This document shows positions 11,856 to 20,580 of a stretch of DNA of 64,000 bases, piece by piece (the first letter of the stretch is position 1; each line of letters opens with the position of its first letter). The notes under the pieces were generated by a model. The model ran no database searches. It was given only the letters and a program-made list of their open reading frames with translations, and was not told the origin of the DNA. The stretch is from contig NZ_JAFCLP010000002.1 of the NCBI RefSeq assembly GCF_018129405.1, forward strand, positions 372,001-436,000, given 5' to 3'. A program made the translations under genes and the position numbers. This DNA is from Bradyrhizobium iriomotense. GTDB lineage: Bacteria > Pseudomonadota > Alphaproteobacteria > Rhizobiales > Xanthobacteraceae.

Positions 11856-12775
11856 CCGACATCGCCTCTCCAGCAACGGGCCGGCCGGCGCTATCAGGCG
11901 TGGTCGGCCGGCTGCCCGAATATCTGATGATCTGGGTGCCGTTGCTGTTGTCCGCCGCGCATCTCATCTCGTTTTCGCTGTGGACGATCTGGATTTCCTT
12001 CACGCCATCCACGCTCGTCCCTGTTACGGGCTGGGTGGGGATGCGCAACTACACGGCGGTCCTGGCGTCACGGAACTGGCAGATCGCCTTCGACAATTTG
12101 CTGCTCTTCGGCAGCGCCTTCGTGCTGCTGAGCCTGGTGACAGGCCTCATGCTTGCGATCCTGCTCGATCAGCGCATTCGCGGCGAGAATGTGCTGCGAT
12201 CCATCTTCCTCTACCCCCTGGCGGTGTCGTTCGTCGTCACCGGCACAGTCTGGAGCTGGCTGCTCAATCCCGGCATCGGGATCCAGAAGCTCGTCCACGA
12301 TCTCGGCTGGACCTCCTTCCGCTTCGACTGGCTGGTCGACCGCGACATGGCGATCTGGACCATCGTCATCGCTGCGATCTGGCAATCATCGGGCTTCGCC
12401 ATGGCGCTCTTCCTTGCCGGCCTCCGGTCCGTCGATGCCGACATCATCAAGGCCGCGCAGATCGACGGCGCCGGACCGGTCCGGACCTACTGGCGCGTCA
12501 TCCTCCCGACGCTCTGGCCGATCACCATCACCGTCATCGTCGTCCAGCTGCAGTTCGCGATCTCGGCCTTCGATCTCGTCCGCGCCCTCACCAATGGCGG
12601 GCCCGGGATCGCGACCCAGCTGCCGGCCCTCGTCGTCTACGACCTCATGTTCCAGCGCAGCCAACTTGGCCGGGGCGCGGCGGCGGCGGTGCTGATGCTG
12701 CTCATCCTTCTCGCGGTGCTGCTGCCCTATGCGGCGTGGCGGTATGTCCAACGACGGCGGGCCACCCATGCGTGA
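11852..12775 (+). CDS. Sugar ABC transporter permease 1 (MalF/GtsB-like)
   Basis: A 307-residue inner-membrane permease with about six membrane helices. The EAA cytoplasmic loop reads IIKAAQIDGAGPVRTYWRVI, the contact site for the ATPase. Translation appears to begin at a TTG that overlaps the previous stop as TTGA, with GAGGG six bases upstream; an internal start is possible. It would pair with the next permease to form the transmembrane channel for the sugar delivered by the binding protein. Confidence 0.87.
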   Translation: MTDIASPATGRPALSGVVGRLPEYLMIWVPLLLSAAHLISFSLWTIWISFTPSTLVPVTGWVGMRNYTAVLASRNWQIAFDNLLLFGSAFVLLSLVTGLMLAILLDQRIRGENVLRSIFLYPLAVSFVVTGTVWSWLLNPGIGIQKLVHDLGWTSFRFDWLVDRDMAIWTIVIAAIWQSSGFAMALFLAGLRSVDADIIKAAQIDGAGPVRTYWRVILPTLWPITITVIVVQLQFAISAFDLVRALTNGGPGIATQLPALVVYDLMFQRSQLGRGAAAAVLMLLILLAVLLPYAAWRYVQRRRATHA

Positions 12776-13625
12776 GCGAACCTTCGCGCCGAGCCGGCTT
12801 CTGATCTATCTCGTTGTTTCGCTGATCGCGGCGGCCTATCTCGCGCCGCTGGTTGTCGTCGTCCTGAACTCGCTCCGCACCAACGAAGAGATCGCGCAGG
12901 CCTCGATGATCGGCTGGCCGCAACAATGGGCCTGGAGCAACTATGCCAGGGCCTGGAGCGGTTTCTGCGTCGCCGAAACCTGCGCCGGCATCCGGCCCTA
13001 CATGCTGAATTCCGCACTCGTCACGATCCCCGCGACGATCATCTCGACGCTGCTCGGCGCGATTGCCGGATACGCCGTGTCGCTCTGGCGTTTTCGCGGC
13101 GACAACTGGATCTACGGTATCGTGACCCTCGGCCTGTTCCTGCCCCAGCAGATGCGCCTGCTTCCCTGGACCATCGTGCTGCGGGACATCGGCCTCATCA
13201 ACACGCTGACGGGCCTCGTGCTGATCCACACCATCCAGGGGCTCTCCTTCACCACGCTGTTCTGCCGGAACTACTATGTCGCCATTCCACATGAATTGAT
13301 CAGGGCTGCGCGCATCGATGGCGCCGGGTTCTTTCGCATTTTCTGGCGCATCATCCTGCCGCTCTCGGCTCCCATCCTGATCGTCACCGTGATCTGGCAG
13401 TTCACGCACATCTGGAACGAGTTCCTCTATGGCGTGACGTTCACGACCGGCCAGCAGCAGCCCGTCACGGCTGCGCTCATCGCGCTGTCTGCCGCAATCG
13501 CTGACATCCCGCAGCATGGCGTGCAGAGCGCTGCGGTGATCATCGCGGCGCTGCCCACATTGTTGATCTATCTCCTCGGCGGCCGGTACTTCGTGCGAGG
13601 CCTCACCGCCGGGGCCGTGAAATGA
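12768..13625 (+). CDS. Sugar ABC transporter permease 2 (MalG/GtsC-like)
   Basis: A 285-residue inner-membrane permease with the EAA loop ELIRAARIDGAGFFRIFWRI. The ATG at 12768 overlaps the end of permease 1 by 8 bases and yields a protein that starts with a short basic segment before the first helix; an ATG at 12744 is an alternative. The long periplasmic region after helix 1 and the C-terminal GGRYFVRGLTAGAVK tail are typical of MalG-type subunits. It is followed after 10 bases by the ATPase gene. Confidence 0.86.
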   Translation: MRERTFAPSRLLIYLVVSLIAAAYLAPLVVVVLNSLRTNEEIAQASMIGWPQQWAWSNYARAWSGFCVAETCAGIRPYMLNSALVTIPATIISTLLGAIAGYAVSLWRFRGDNWIYGIVTLGLFLPQQMRLLPWTIVLRDIGLINTLTGLVLIHTIQGLSFTTLFCRNYYVAIPHELIRAARIDGAGFFRIFWRIILPLSAPILIVTVIWQFTHIWNEFLYGVTFTTGQQQPVTAALIALSAAIADIPQHGVQSAAVIIAALPTLLIYLLGGRYFVRGLTAGAVK

Positions 13626-13635
13626 TGAGGCCATC

Positions 13636-14751
13636 ATGGCAGCACTGAGCATTCGCGCCCTGTCGAAGCGCTACGCCAATCTGGAGGTGCTGAAGGGCAT
13701 CGATCTCGACATCGAGAGCGGCGAGTTCACCGTGCTGGTCGGGCCCTCCGGCTGCGGCAAGTCCACGCTGCTCAACATCGTCGCCGGGCTCGATCGTCCC
13801 AGCGACGGCACGATCGAGATCGGCGGGCGCGTCGTCAACGATGTCCCGCCCAAGGACCGCGACATCGCCATGGTGTTCCAGTCCTATGCGCTCTATCCCT
13901 CCATGACGGTGCGCCAGAACATCACCTTCGGCATGGAATGCCGACGCGTCGCCAAGGCGGAGCAGGAGAAGGCGCTTGCGAACGTCGCCCGGCTGCTCCA
14001 GATCGAGCCGCTGCTCGGCCGCAAGCCGTCGCAGCTCTCAGGCGGCCAGCGTCAGCGCGTGGCGATGGGCCGGGCGCTGGTGCGCAATCCCCTGCTCTTC
14101 CTGTTCGACGAGCCGCTCTCCAATCTCGACGCCAAGCTGCGCGTCGAGATGCGGATGGAGATCAAGCGCCTGCATCAGCGCATCGGCGCCACCATCGTCT
14201 ACGTCACCCACGACCAGATCGAGGCCATGACGATGGCGACGCGGATCGCCGTGATGCACCGCGGCGTGGTGCAGCAGTTTGCCGATCCCGACACCGTGTA
14301 CCGCTATCCCGCCAATCTGTTCGTCGCCCGCTTCATGGGCTCGCCGCCGATGAACACGATGCCGGCTCGGCTCGAGGCAGATGGTAGCGGGCCGGTGGTC
14401 GTGATCGGCGCCGGGCGCTCCGACGAGGTGCGGCTGCATCTGCAGGGCTACGATGCCGCCGCATCTTATGTCGGCCGCGAGGTGGTGCTTGGGATCAGGC
14501 CGGAATGCATCGCCGAAGGCGACCGCGCATTCTCCGGCACGTCCGGCGCGCCGGTCGTCGTCACCGCGCCGGTCGAGATGGTCGAGCCCACCGGGGCCGA
14601 GACCATCGTCCTGCTGCGGCTTGGCGGCGAGTCCGCCCAGGCGCGCATCTCGCCGGACGTCCGGCCCGCGCCGGGCACCTCTGCCCCCTTTGCGCTCGAC
14701 ACCCGCCGCCTTTGCCTGTTCGACCCCGAGACGGAGCGACTGATCGCATGA
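13636..14751 (+). CDS. Sugar ABC transporter ATP-binding protein (MalK/UgpC-like)
   Basis: A 371-residue ATPase energising sugar uptake. Walker A is GPSGCGKST (residues 36-44), the ABC signature LSGGQRQRVAMGRA, Walker B LFLFDEPLSNLD and the switch histidine is in VYVTHDQIEAMTMA. The last 130 residues form the TOBE/MalK regulatory fold (ASYVGREVVLGIRPE, PVEMVEPTGAETIVLL). Such subunits can be shared between CUT1 importers. It overlaps the SDR gene by 4 bases as ATGA. Confidence 0.92.
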   Translation: MAALSIRALSKRYANLEVLKGIDLDIESGEFTVLVGPSGCGKSTLLNIVAGLDRPSDGTIEIGGRVVNDVPPKDRDIAMVFQSYALYPSMTVRQNITFGMECRRVAKAEQEKALANVARLLQIEPLLGRKPSQLSGGQRQRVAMGRALVRNPLLFLFDEPLSNLDAKLRVEMRMEIKRLHQRIGATIVYVTHDQIEAMTMATRIAVMHRGVVQQFADPDTVYRYPANLFVARFMGSPPMNTMPARLEADGSGPVVVIGAGRSDEVRLHLQGYDAAASYVGREVVLGIRPECIAEGDRAFSGTSGAPVVVTAPVEMVEPTGAETIVLLRLGGESAQARISPDVRPAPGTSAPFALDTRRLCLFDPETERLIA

Positions 14752-15515
14752 CAAAGACGAACTATGCCGGCCTCACCAACCGCGTGGTGCTGATCACCGG
14801 TGGCGCCAGCGGCATCGGTGCCGCCTTCGTACGCGCCTTCGCAGGCCAAGGCGCCCGCGTCGCGTTCCTCGATGTCGACGAAGCCGCAGGCGGCGCGCTG
14901 GTGAAGGAGGTGGCCGCGGTGTCCGACACGGCGCCACTGTTCGTACCTTGCGACCTCCTCGACATCGACGCTCTGCGCGCCGCGATGGCAGAGGTCCAAC
15001 GGAAGCTCGGCGACGCCGCGGTGCTGGTCAACAACGCCGCCAACGACCAGCGCCAGGTGCTCGCGGAGATTACGCCCGCCGAGTTCGACCGGATGATCGG
15101 CGTCAATCTGAAGCACGTCTTCTTTGCCGCACAAGCCGTGGTGCCGCAGATGCAGGCGCGCGGCGGCGGCTCGATCATCAACATGTCGTCGATCGCCTGG
15201 ATGCGCGGCGCCCCGGCGCTGCCGGTCTATGCCGCGGCGAAGGCCGCCATCGTGGGCTTCACCAACTCGCTGGCGCGGTCCGTCGGCCCCGACCGCATCC
15301 GCGTCAACGCGATCGCGCCGGGCATGGTGATCACCGAACGCCAGCGCCGGCTGTGGTATCCGGACGAACGGGTCATCGCAGAGTTTCGCACCCGCCAGGC
15401 CATTCCCGATGCGGTGACGCCCGAGGACATCGCCAATATGGCGCTGTACCTCGCATCCGACGAAAGCCAACGCATCACCAGTCAGTGTTTTCGGGTCGAC
15501 GGCGGCTTGGCCTAG
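14748..15515 (+). CDS. Short-chain dehydrogenase/reductase
   Basis: A 255-residue classical SDR. The nucleotide site is TGGASGIG, the NNA motif is VLVNNAAN, the catalytic Ser lies in MSSIAW and the Tyr/Lys pair in YAAAK. An aspartate after beta-strand 2 (FLDVDEA) favours NAD over NADP. Translation is coupled to the ATPase (ATGA). Its place at the end of the sugar importer operon suggests that it oxidises the imported sugar or polyol, as in sugar dehydrogenase pathways; the actual substrate is unknown. Confidence 0.88.
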   Translation: MTKTNYAGLTNRVVLITGGASGIGAAFVRAFAGQGARVAFLDVDEAAGGALVKEVAAVSDTAPLFVPCDLLDIDALRAAMAEVQRKLGDAAVLVNNAANDQRQVLAEITPAEFDRMIGVNLKHVFFAAQAVVPQMQARGGGSIINMSSIAWMRGAPALPVYAAAKAAIVGFTNSLARSVGPDRIRVNAIAPGMVITERQRRLWYPDERVIAEFRTRQAIPDAVTPEDIANMALYLASDESQRITSQCFRVDGGLA

Positions 15516-15524
15516 GGCAGTGTC

Positions 15525-15558
15525 GTAGGGTGGGCACGCTGCGCTTTGCCCACCCTAC
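15525..15558. repeat. Palindromic intergenic element between convergent SDR and lpxB genes
   Basis: A perfect 12-bp inverted repeat, GTAGGGTGGGCA at 15525-15536 and TGCCCACCCTAC at 15547-15558, with a 10-base centre CGCTGCGCTT. The motif resembles a palindrome that is scattered between genes in Bradyrhizobium (from memory). There is no T-tract, but it may still act as a bidirectional stop for the converging genes. Confidence 0.7.
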
Positions 15559-15569
15559 AAGACCGTCGT

Positions 15570-16748
15570 CTACCGTCGCGCCTTCCGCATCGTCGCGAGC
15601 ACGACATCGGCGGCGAGCACACTTGGCGACTTATTACCTGTCGACATGATCTGATCGAGCCGGGCCAAGGCTTCGACCTGCCGCCTGCGCAGCGGCGTGT
15701 CGGTCAGCACCTCCGACAGCGCCCGCGCGAGCTTTTCCGGCGTGCAGTCTTCCTGCAAATACTCCGGAATCACATCCTCGCCGATCACGAGATTGGCGAG
15801 GATCACCGAGGAGACGCGGATCGCACGGCGCAGGATGAAGGCCTCGATCGCGCCGACACGATAGGCCGTCACCATCGGAATGCCTGACAGCGCGAGCTCG
15901 AGCGTCACCGTGCCGGACTTCGCCAGCGCGGCATGCGCGATCCGGAAGGCGGCGCGCCTCTCGGCCTCGCCGATCACGATTTGCGGCTTCACCGGCCAGC
16001 TCGCAATGCCTTCGCGCACGTTGGCCTCGAGATGCGGCATGGTCGGCAGCATCAGCTCGAAGGCGCACCCCTGCCCCTGCAACCGGCCGAGCGCCGCGCC
16101 AAACACCTCGAGATGATGCCGGATCTCACTGCGGCGGCTGCCCGGCAGCACCAGCAGCACCGGCGGCTCACTATTGCGGCGCTTCTGCTCCTCCACATTC
16201 GGCCGCAGCGAGGACAATTGCTCGATCAGGGGATGGCCGACATAGCTGCAGGGCGGCCCGCCGAGCTTGCGGTATTCCTCCGGCTCGAACGGCAACAGGC
16301 CGAGCACATGATCGACATAGCCGAGCATGGTCCGCGCCCGTCCGGGCCGCCAGGCCCAGAGCTGCGGCGAAACGTAGTCGACGACCGGGATCGCAGGATT
16401 CTTCGCGCGCACGCGACGTGCGACGCGATGGGTGAAGTCCGGGCTGTCGATGATGACGAGCGCGTCCGGCGCGGCCTCGGTCACGGCGTCCACGGTCTGG
16501 CGGATCAGCCGCAGGATCTTCGGCAATTGCTGCGCCACCGCAGCGAAACCGACGATCGACAGCTCCTCGATCGGAAACAGCGTCTCCAGCCCTTCGCGCG
16601 CCATGGTGCGGCCGCCGACTCCCTCGAACTGCACGCCATCGCCGAGGCGCTGGCGCAGCACCTTCATCAGGGCCGAGCCGAGACGGTCGCCGGATTCCTC
16701 CGTGGCGATCAGAAAAATCTTTCGCTTGGGATCGCGGGTCTGCATCAT
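15570..16748 (-). CDS. lpxB: Lipid-A-disaccharide synthase
   Basis: A 392-residue glycosyltransferase (family GT19) that joins 2,3-diacylglucosamine-1-phosphate with its UDP form to build the lipid A disaccharide at the inner face of the membrane. The start IFLIATEESGDRLGSALMKV, the PDFTHRVARR segment and SGTVTLELALSGIPMV are family hallmarks. It overlaps lpxI by 4 bases (ATGA) and ends the lipid A operon. Confidence 0.94.
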   Translation of the reverse strand: MMQTRDPKRKIFLIATEESGDRLGSALMKVLRQRLGDGVQFEGVGGRTMAREGLETLFPIEELSIVGFAAVAQQLPKILRLIRQTVDAVTEAAPDALVIIDSPDFTHRVARRVRAKNPAIPVVDYVSPQLWAWRPGRARTMLGYVDHVLGLLPFEPEEYRKLGGPPCSYVGHPLIEQLSSLRPNVEEQKRRNSEPPVLLVLPGSRRSEIRHHLEVFGAALGRLQGQGCAFELMLPTMPHLEANVREGIASWPVKPQIVIGEAERRAAFRIAHAALAKSGTVTLELALSGIPMVTAYRVGAIEAFILRRAIRVSSVILANLVIGEDVIPEYLQEDCTPEKLARALSEVLTDTPLRRRQVEALARLDQIMSTGNKSPSVLAADVVLATMRKARR

Positions 16749-17614
16749 TTGGGCAGGCCGATCACGAAGAGATATTTGGCGTCCGCAAGCGCGATCATCG
16801 CCTGCGGCTCTGCGGCAATCGTGTTGCCGGCGATGACGGCGATGCCGGCAAGGCCGGCCTTGGCGACCCCCTCGATGGTGCGCGGGCCGATCGTCGGCAG
16901 GTCGAAGCGCAGATCCTGGCCGCTCTTCGGCGCCTTCACCAGCACGCCGCGGCCGGTGGCGGCGCGGATGCGGCCCTCCTCGCGCAGGCGCGCGACGCGC
17001 GCGAGCAGCGCGTCGGTGCCCTCGATGTCCTCTACCGCCACCACATGGCCGTCGATCACGACGGCAGCCTGGCCGATGTCGAACGGGCCGAGCGCGGTCA
17101 GCACCGCGCGCCCGCGCTCGATATCGACCTTGGCATTGTCATTCGGCCAGGCACGACTGATGCAGCCTTCGGGCATCAGCAGGTCTGGCGCGACATCCTT
17201 GATGCCGACCATGCGAAAGCCGTCCTGCTCCAGGAGGCGGCCGACGCCGGAGAGAAGATGATCATCGCCGCCGCGAAAGGCGCGGATGACGTTGCCGAGC
17301 AGGCGCAGCGTCTTGATGTCGAACCGGATCTCGGACAACGAAGGCCGCACCAGGGTGCCGATGAAGATCAGGTCGCGGCAGCCTTCCTCGCGGAACAGCC
17401 GCATGGCGCGACCGAGCTGGCCGACCGATATCCAGCGATGGCGGAATTTCTCTACCCGCGCCGGATCGCAGGCTCCGCGCAGCGGAAACAGCACCGGCGT
17501 GATGCCGCGCGCAGCGAGCGACTCGGCCACCGCGAATGGCATCGCGCCGCCGCCCGCGACCACGCCGACCGGCGATGAAATCTCCGAAGCCGCCGATGTC
17601 ATGTCCGCGGCCAT
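16745..17614 (-). CDS. lpxI: UDP-2,3-diacylglucosamine pyrophosphatase LpxI
   Basis: A 289-residue protein of the LpxI (DUF1009) family, which replaces LpxH in many alphaproteobacteria and hydrolyses UDP-2,3-diacylglucosamine to lipid X and UMP. The N-terminal GVVAGGGAMPFAVAESLAARG and the catalytic-domain segments AVVIDGHVVAVEDIEGTDALL and DLPTIGPRTIEG are characteristic. It lies between lpxA (7 bases upstream) and lpxB (4-base overlap), matching its pathway position. The start at 17614 has only a weak ribosome site; a second ATG at 17602 is possible. Confidence 0.93.
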   Translation of the reverse strand: MAADMTSAASEISSPVGVVAGGGAMPFAVAESLAARGITPVLFPLRGACDPARVEKFRHRWISVGQLGRAMRLFREEGCRDLIFIGTLVRPSLSEIRFDIKTLRLLGNVIRAFRGGDDHLLSGVGRLLEQDGFRMVGIKDVAPDLLMPEGCISRAWPNDNAKVDIERGRAVLTALGPFDIGQAAVVIDGHVVAVEDIEGTDALLARVARLREEGRIRAATGRGVLVKAPKSGQDLRFDLPTIGPRTIEGVAKAGLAGIAVIAGNTIAAEPQAMIALADAKYLFVIGLPK

Positions 17615-17621
17615 CGCAGCT

Positions 17622-18413
17622 TCACTTTTCGATGGCGGGAAGACAGAGCGGGCGCTTGCCCTTGCCGATGAAGTCGAGGATTTCGGCTATGGCCGGATCT
17701 TCCCCCGCGAGCGGCCGCGCCGCCTCGAGCCGCTCGGCGAACGTTCCGGGCCCGTGAAAAAGCTTCTGATAGAAGCCGCGCACCGTCGCGAGCCGTTGCT
17801 TGGTGAACTTGCGACGCTTCATGCCGATGATGTTGAGGCCCTCGAGCACCGCATACTGGCCGTTGACGAGGCCGAACGGAATGATGTCGTCACGCACGCC
17901 GCACACGCCGCCGACCATGACCTGCGGCCCGATGCGGGTGAACTGGTGCACCGCGGATAGGCCGCCGATGAAGACGAAGTCGCCGATCTCGGCGTGACCG
18001 CCGAGCGTGGCCGAGGTTGCGAAGATCACGTCGTTGCCGACATGGCAGTCGTGGCCGACATGGCTGCAATTCATGAAGTAGCCGCGGTCGCCGACCGTGG
18101 TGATGCCGCCGCCGGCGACGGTACCGGCGTTCATGGTCACGGATTCGCGGATGGTGCAGCCTGAGCCGATCTCGAGCTTCGTCAGCTCGCCCCGATAGCT
18201 GAGCGACTGCGGCGGCGTGCCGAGCGAGGCAAAGGGATAGATGGTGCAATCATCGCCAATGGTGGTCTGCGCCGTGACATGCACGTGCCCGATCAGCTTG
18301 CAGTTCGCGCCTATCACGACATTCGGGCCGATGATGCAATAGGGTCCGATCTCGGTGCCCTCGCCGATCACGGCGCCGTCCGCGACCCGTGCGGTGGGAT
18401 CAATCCTGCTCAT
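17622..18413 (-). CDS. lpxA: UDP-N-acetylglucosamine acyltransferase
   Basis: A 263-residue left-handed beta-helix acyltransferase, the first step of lipid A synthesis. The hexapeptide repeats (VIGEGTEIGPYCIIGPNVVI) fill the N-terminal two thirds and the catalytic His lies in MNCSHVGHDCHVGN. The C-terminal helical domain starts at GLNIIGMKRRKF. The ATG at 18413 gives the normal length. A 505-base gap holding an antisense gene separates it from fabZ. Confidence 0.95.
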   Translation of the reverse strand: MSRIDPTARVADGAVIGEGTEIGPYCIIGPNVVIGANCKLIGHVHVTAQTTIGDDCTIYPFASLGTPPQSLSYRGELTKLEIGSGCTIRESVTMNAGTVAGGGITTVGDRGYFMNCSHVGHDCHVGNDVIFATSATLGGHAEIGDFVFIGGLSAVHQFTRIGPQVMVGGVCGVRDDIIPFGLVNGQYAVLEGLNIIGMKRRKFTKQRLATVRGFYQKLFHGPGTFAERLEAARPLAGEDPAIAEILDFIGKGKRPLCLPAIEK

Positions 18414-18572
18414 CAAAAAGGTCTGCTTATGTGTTGAAGTCGCTCGCTTTTCCGGTGGTTAGCGCGACTATGCCCGATCTGTCCAGTGACGTATCATCTC
18501 GGCGTGTTTCAAGTGCCGGATGAGGCCGGCGTCCCGGCCCTTCAACGTGTTCATGTGGAGCTTGAAGTTAAC

Positions 18573-18896
18573 ATGGTCAGGGCCCTGGCACTTCTGTTCG
18601 CACAGCTCGCGGCTGCGCCTGTTGTCTCCGAAACGGTCGAGATCGGCGAGCGCCACCGCGTCGATCTCGGGACATTCGAGTGCCGCGACATCACCCGCAG
18701 CACGGTGCTCCAGCGGGTCTGCTACGATCGCGCGCGGCAGGACCTCGTCGTCGTGGCGGGCGGCGCCTATGACCGCTATTGCGGCGTGACAGCCGACACG
18801 GTCGAGCGTCTCCTCGGCGCACCGTCGATGGGCCAGTTCTTCAACCAGAATATCAGGCGCGAAACCGCCGGTAGCCGCTACGACTGCCACGCTTGA
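18573..18896 (+). CDS. Small secreted KTSC-domain-like protein
   Basis: A 107-residue protein on the strand opposite to the lipid A operon. It has an N-terminal signal-like helix (VRALALLFAQLAAAPVVS) and a C-terminal part with STVLQRVCYD, a strand pair, YCGVTADTVERLL and APSMGQFFNQNIR, resembling the small KTSC domain. Four cysteines (in TFECRD, RVCYD, RYCGV and YDCHA) could form two disulfides in the periplasm. The ATG at 18573 is supported by GAAG six bases upstream and by the signal sequence. Function unknown. Confidence 0.65.
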   Translation: MVRALALLFAQLAAAPVVSETVEIGERHRVDLGTFECRDITRSTVLQRVCYDRARQDLVVVAGGAYDRYCGVTADTVERLLGAPSMGQFFNQNIRRETAGSRYDCHA

Positions 18897-18918
18897 ATCC
18901 ATTCGCGCAGTTGGTCCC

Positions 18919-19380
18919 TCAGTCCGTCAGCATGGCGCCGACGTCGGCCTCCGCAACGACCTGGCCGTTGACCTTGGCGTCACCGTGAAACCACCACATG
19001 GTCTTGCGGCGGCCGAGCGAGCGCATGTGATACTCGATGGTATCGCCGGGCAGCACGGGCTTGCGGAACTTGCACTTGTCGATGGTGAGGAAATACACCG
19101 CGCGCGGCTTCTCGGTGCCCTCGACCGATTTGATGCCGATCACGCCCGCCGTCTGCGCCATCGCCTCGATCATCATGACGCCGGGATAGACCGGGCGCTC
19201 GGGGAAATGCCCCTGGAAGGCCGGCTCGTTGAAGGTGACGTTCTTGATGCCGATGCCGCTGTAATCGGCGCGGATGTTGATCACGCGATCGATCAGCAAC
19301 ATCGGAAAGCGGTGCGGCAGCGTCTGGAGGATCGCGTTGATGTCCACCAGCTCGAACTTGATAGGCGATTCCTCCGTCAT
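18919..19380 (-). CDS. fabZ: 3-hydroxyacyl-ACP dehydratase FabZ
   Basis: A 153-residue hot-dog-fold dehydratase of fatty acid synthesis. The catalytic His lies in [13 protein letters not shown] and the catalytic Glu in [23 protein letters not shown] is also conserved. It overlaps lpxD by 4 bases (ATGA), the usual order that ties fatty acid supply to lipid A acylation. Confidence 0.95.
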   Translation of the reverse strand: MTEESPIKFELVDINAILQTLPHRFPMLLIDRVINIRADYSGIGIKNVTFNEPAFQGHFPERPVYPGVMMIEAMAQTAGVIGIKSVEGTEKPRAVYFLTIDKCKFRKPVLPGDTIEYHMRSLGRRKTMWWFHGDAKVNGQVVAEADVGAMLTD

Positions 19381-20444
19381 TCCCGTCCCTCGTCCTTCGG
19401 ATCGGCCTTGCTGTCGCGTACCAGGCGCTCCACCGCGATGATCTCCTTGAACCATTGTTTGGTCGGCTTGGCGAAATGCCCGCCCCAGCGGCCGCCCGGC
19501 GGAATGTCGTCCTTGACCGCGCTCATCGCGGTCACCTGGGCTCCATCGCCGATCTTGAGGTGATTGTTGATGCCCACCTTCGCTCCGAGCGCCACGTTGT
19601 CGCCGATAGTCAGGCTGCCCGCGAGGCCGATCTGGGCCGCCAGCAGGCAGTGCCGGCCGATCGTCACATTGTGGCCGATCTGGACCTGATTGTCGATTTT
19701 GGTCCCCTCGCCGATGACCGTATCCCGCAAAGACCCGCGGTCGATCGTGGTATTGGCGCCGACCTCGACGTCGTTCTGGATCAGCACGCGCCCGGTCTGC
19801 GGCACCTTCAGATGGCCTTCGGGGCCGAAGAAGATGAAGCCGTAACCGTCCTGGCCGATCGAGCAGCCCGGATGGATCAGGACGTTGTTGCCGATCAGGG
19901 CGCACTGGATCGCGGTACGGGCGCCGACATTGCAGTCGCGGCCGATCTTGACGCCGGGGCCGATCACGGCGCCGACGCCGACCACGGTGCCGCTGCCGAT
20001 CTCGACATCGGCACCGATCACCGCCAGGGGATCGACGATCACGCCGTCCTCGAGCCGAGCCGTGGGGTCGATGATGGCCGACGGCGCGATGCGGTCATTG
20101 CCGACCCAGGATTGCGGCCTCAGCGCGTCGCCGTGCCACTCCCGTGCGATCCTGACGAAGGCGCGGAAGGGCTGCGCCACCCGCAGCACGGCCACATGCG
20201 CCGGCACCTCGGCCTCGAAGCGCGGACTGACCAGACAGGCCCCCGCCTTGGTTGCCCTGAGCTGATTGGCGTATTTGAGGTTGTCGAAGAATGCCAGATG
20301 CATCGGGCCGGCTTCGTCGAGCGAAGCCAGGCCCGTGATGACGTGGCCGCCCCTCTCGGGGTCGACCAGTTGCGCCTTGGTCAGCGTGGCAATGTCGGCC
20401 AGCGCTGTGGCTGGCGGCTTTGTGAAGAAGGTCGGCTGCGCCAT
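19377..20444 (-). CDS. lpxD: UDP-3-O-(3-hydroxymyristoyl)glucosamine N-acyltransferase
   Basis: A 355-residue acyltransferase, third step of lipid A synthesis. An N-terminal uridine-binding domain is followed by hexapeptide repeats ([40 protein letters not shown]). The catalytic His is in [10 protein letters not shown]. The start at 20444 gives the family length. It is 136 bases downstream of bamA, and the intervening region has a stem-loop. Confidence 0.95.
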   Translation of the reverse strand: MAQPTFFTKPPATALADIATLTKAQLVDPERGGHVITGLASLDEAGPMHLAFFDNLKYANQLRATKAGACLVSPRFEAEVPAHVAVLRVAQPFRAFVRIAREWHGDALRPQSWVGNDRIAPSAIIDPTARLEDGVIVDPLAVIGADVEIGSGTVVGVGAVIGPGVKIGRDCNVGARTAIQCALIGNNVLIHPGCSIGQDGYGFIFFGPEGHLKVPQTGRVLIQNDVEVGANTTIDRGSLRDTVIGEGTKIDNQVQIGHNVTIGRHCLLAAQIGLAGSLTIGDNVALGAKVGINNHLKIGDGAQVTAMSAVKDDIPPGGRWGGHFAKPTKQWFKEIIAVERLVRDSKADPKDEGRE

Positions 20445-20532
20445 TCCACCCCGTCGCGGTCCGGCTTCGGCATGAAGCGGTCTGGCCGCATCATGCCTTA
20501 TCTCATGGATTGAGCACGATCTTTTTAGAGAT

Positions 20533-20559
20533 CGGTCCCCCAGGAAAACTGAGGGACCG
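20533..20559 (-). other. Stem-loop between bamA and lpxD
   Basis: A 7-bp inverted repeat (CGGTCCC 20533-20539, GGGACCG 20553-20559) lies in the 136-base gap between bamA and lpxD, followed by a smaller GATCT/AGATC hairpin. No T-run is present, so read-through into lpxD is likely; it could be a processing or attenuation site. Confidence 0.4.
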
Positions 20560-20580
20560 GATCATGCAGTGCTGTTCGAA

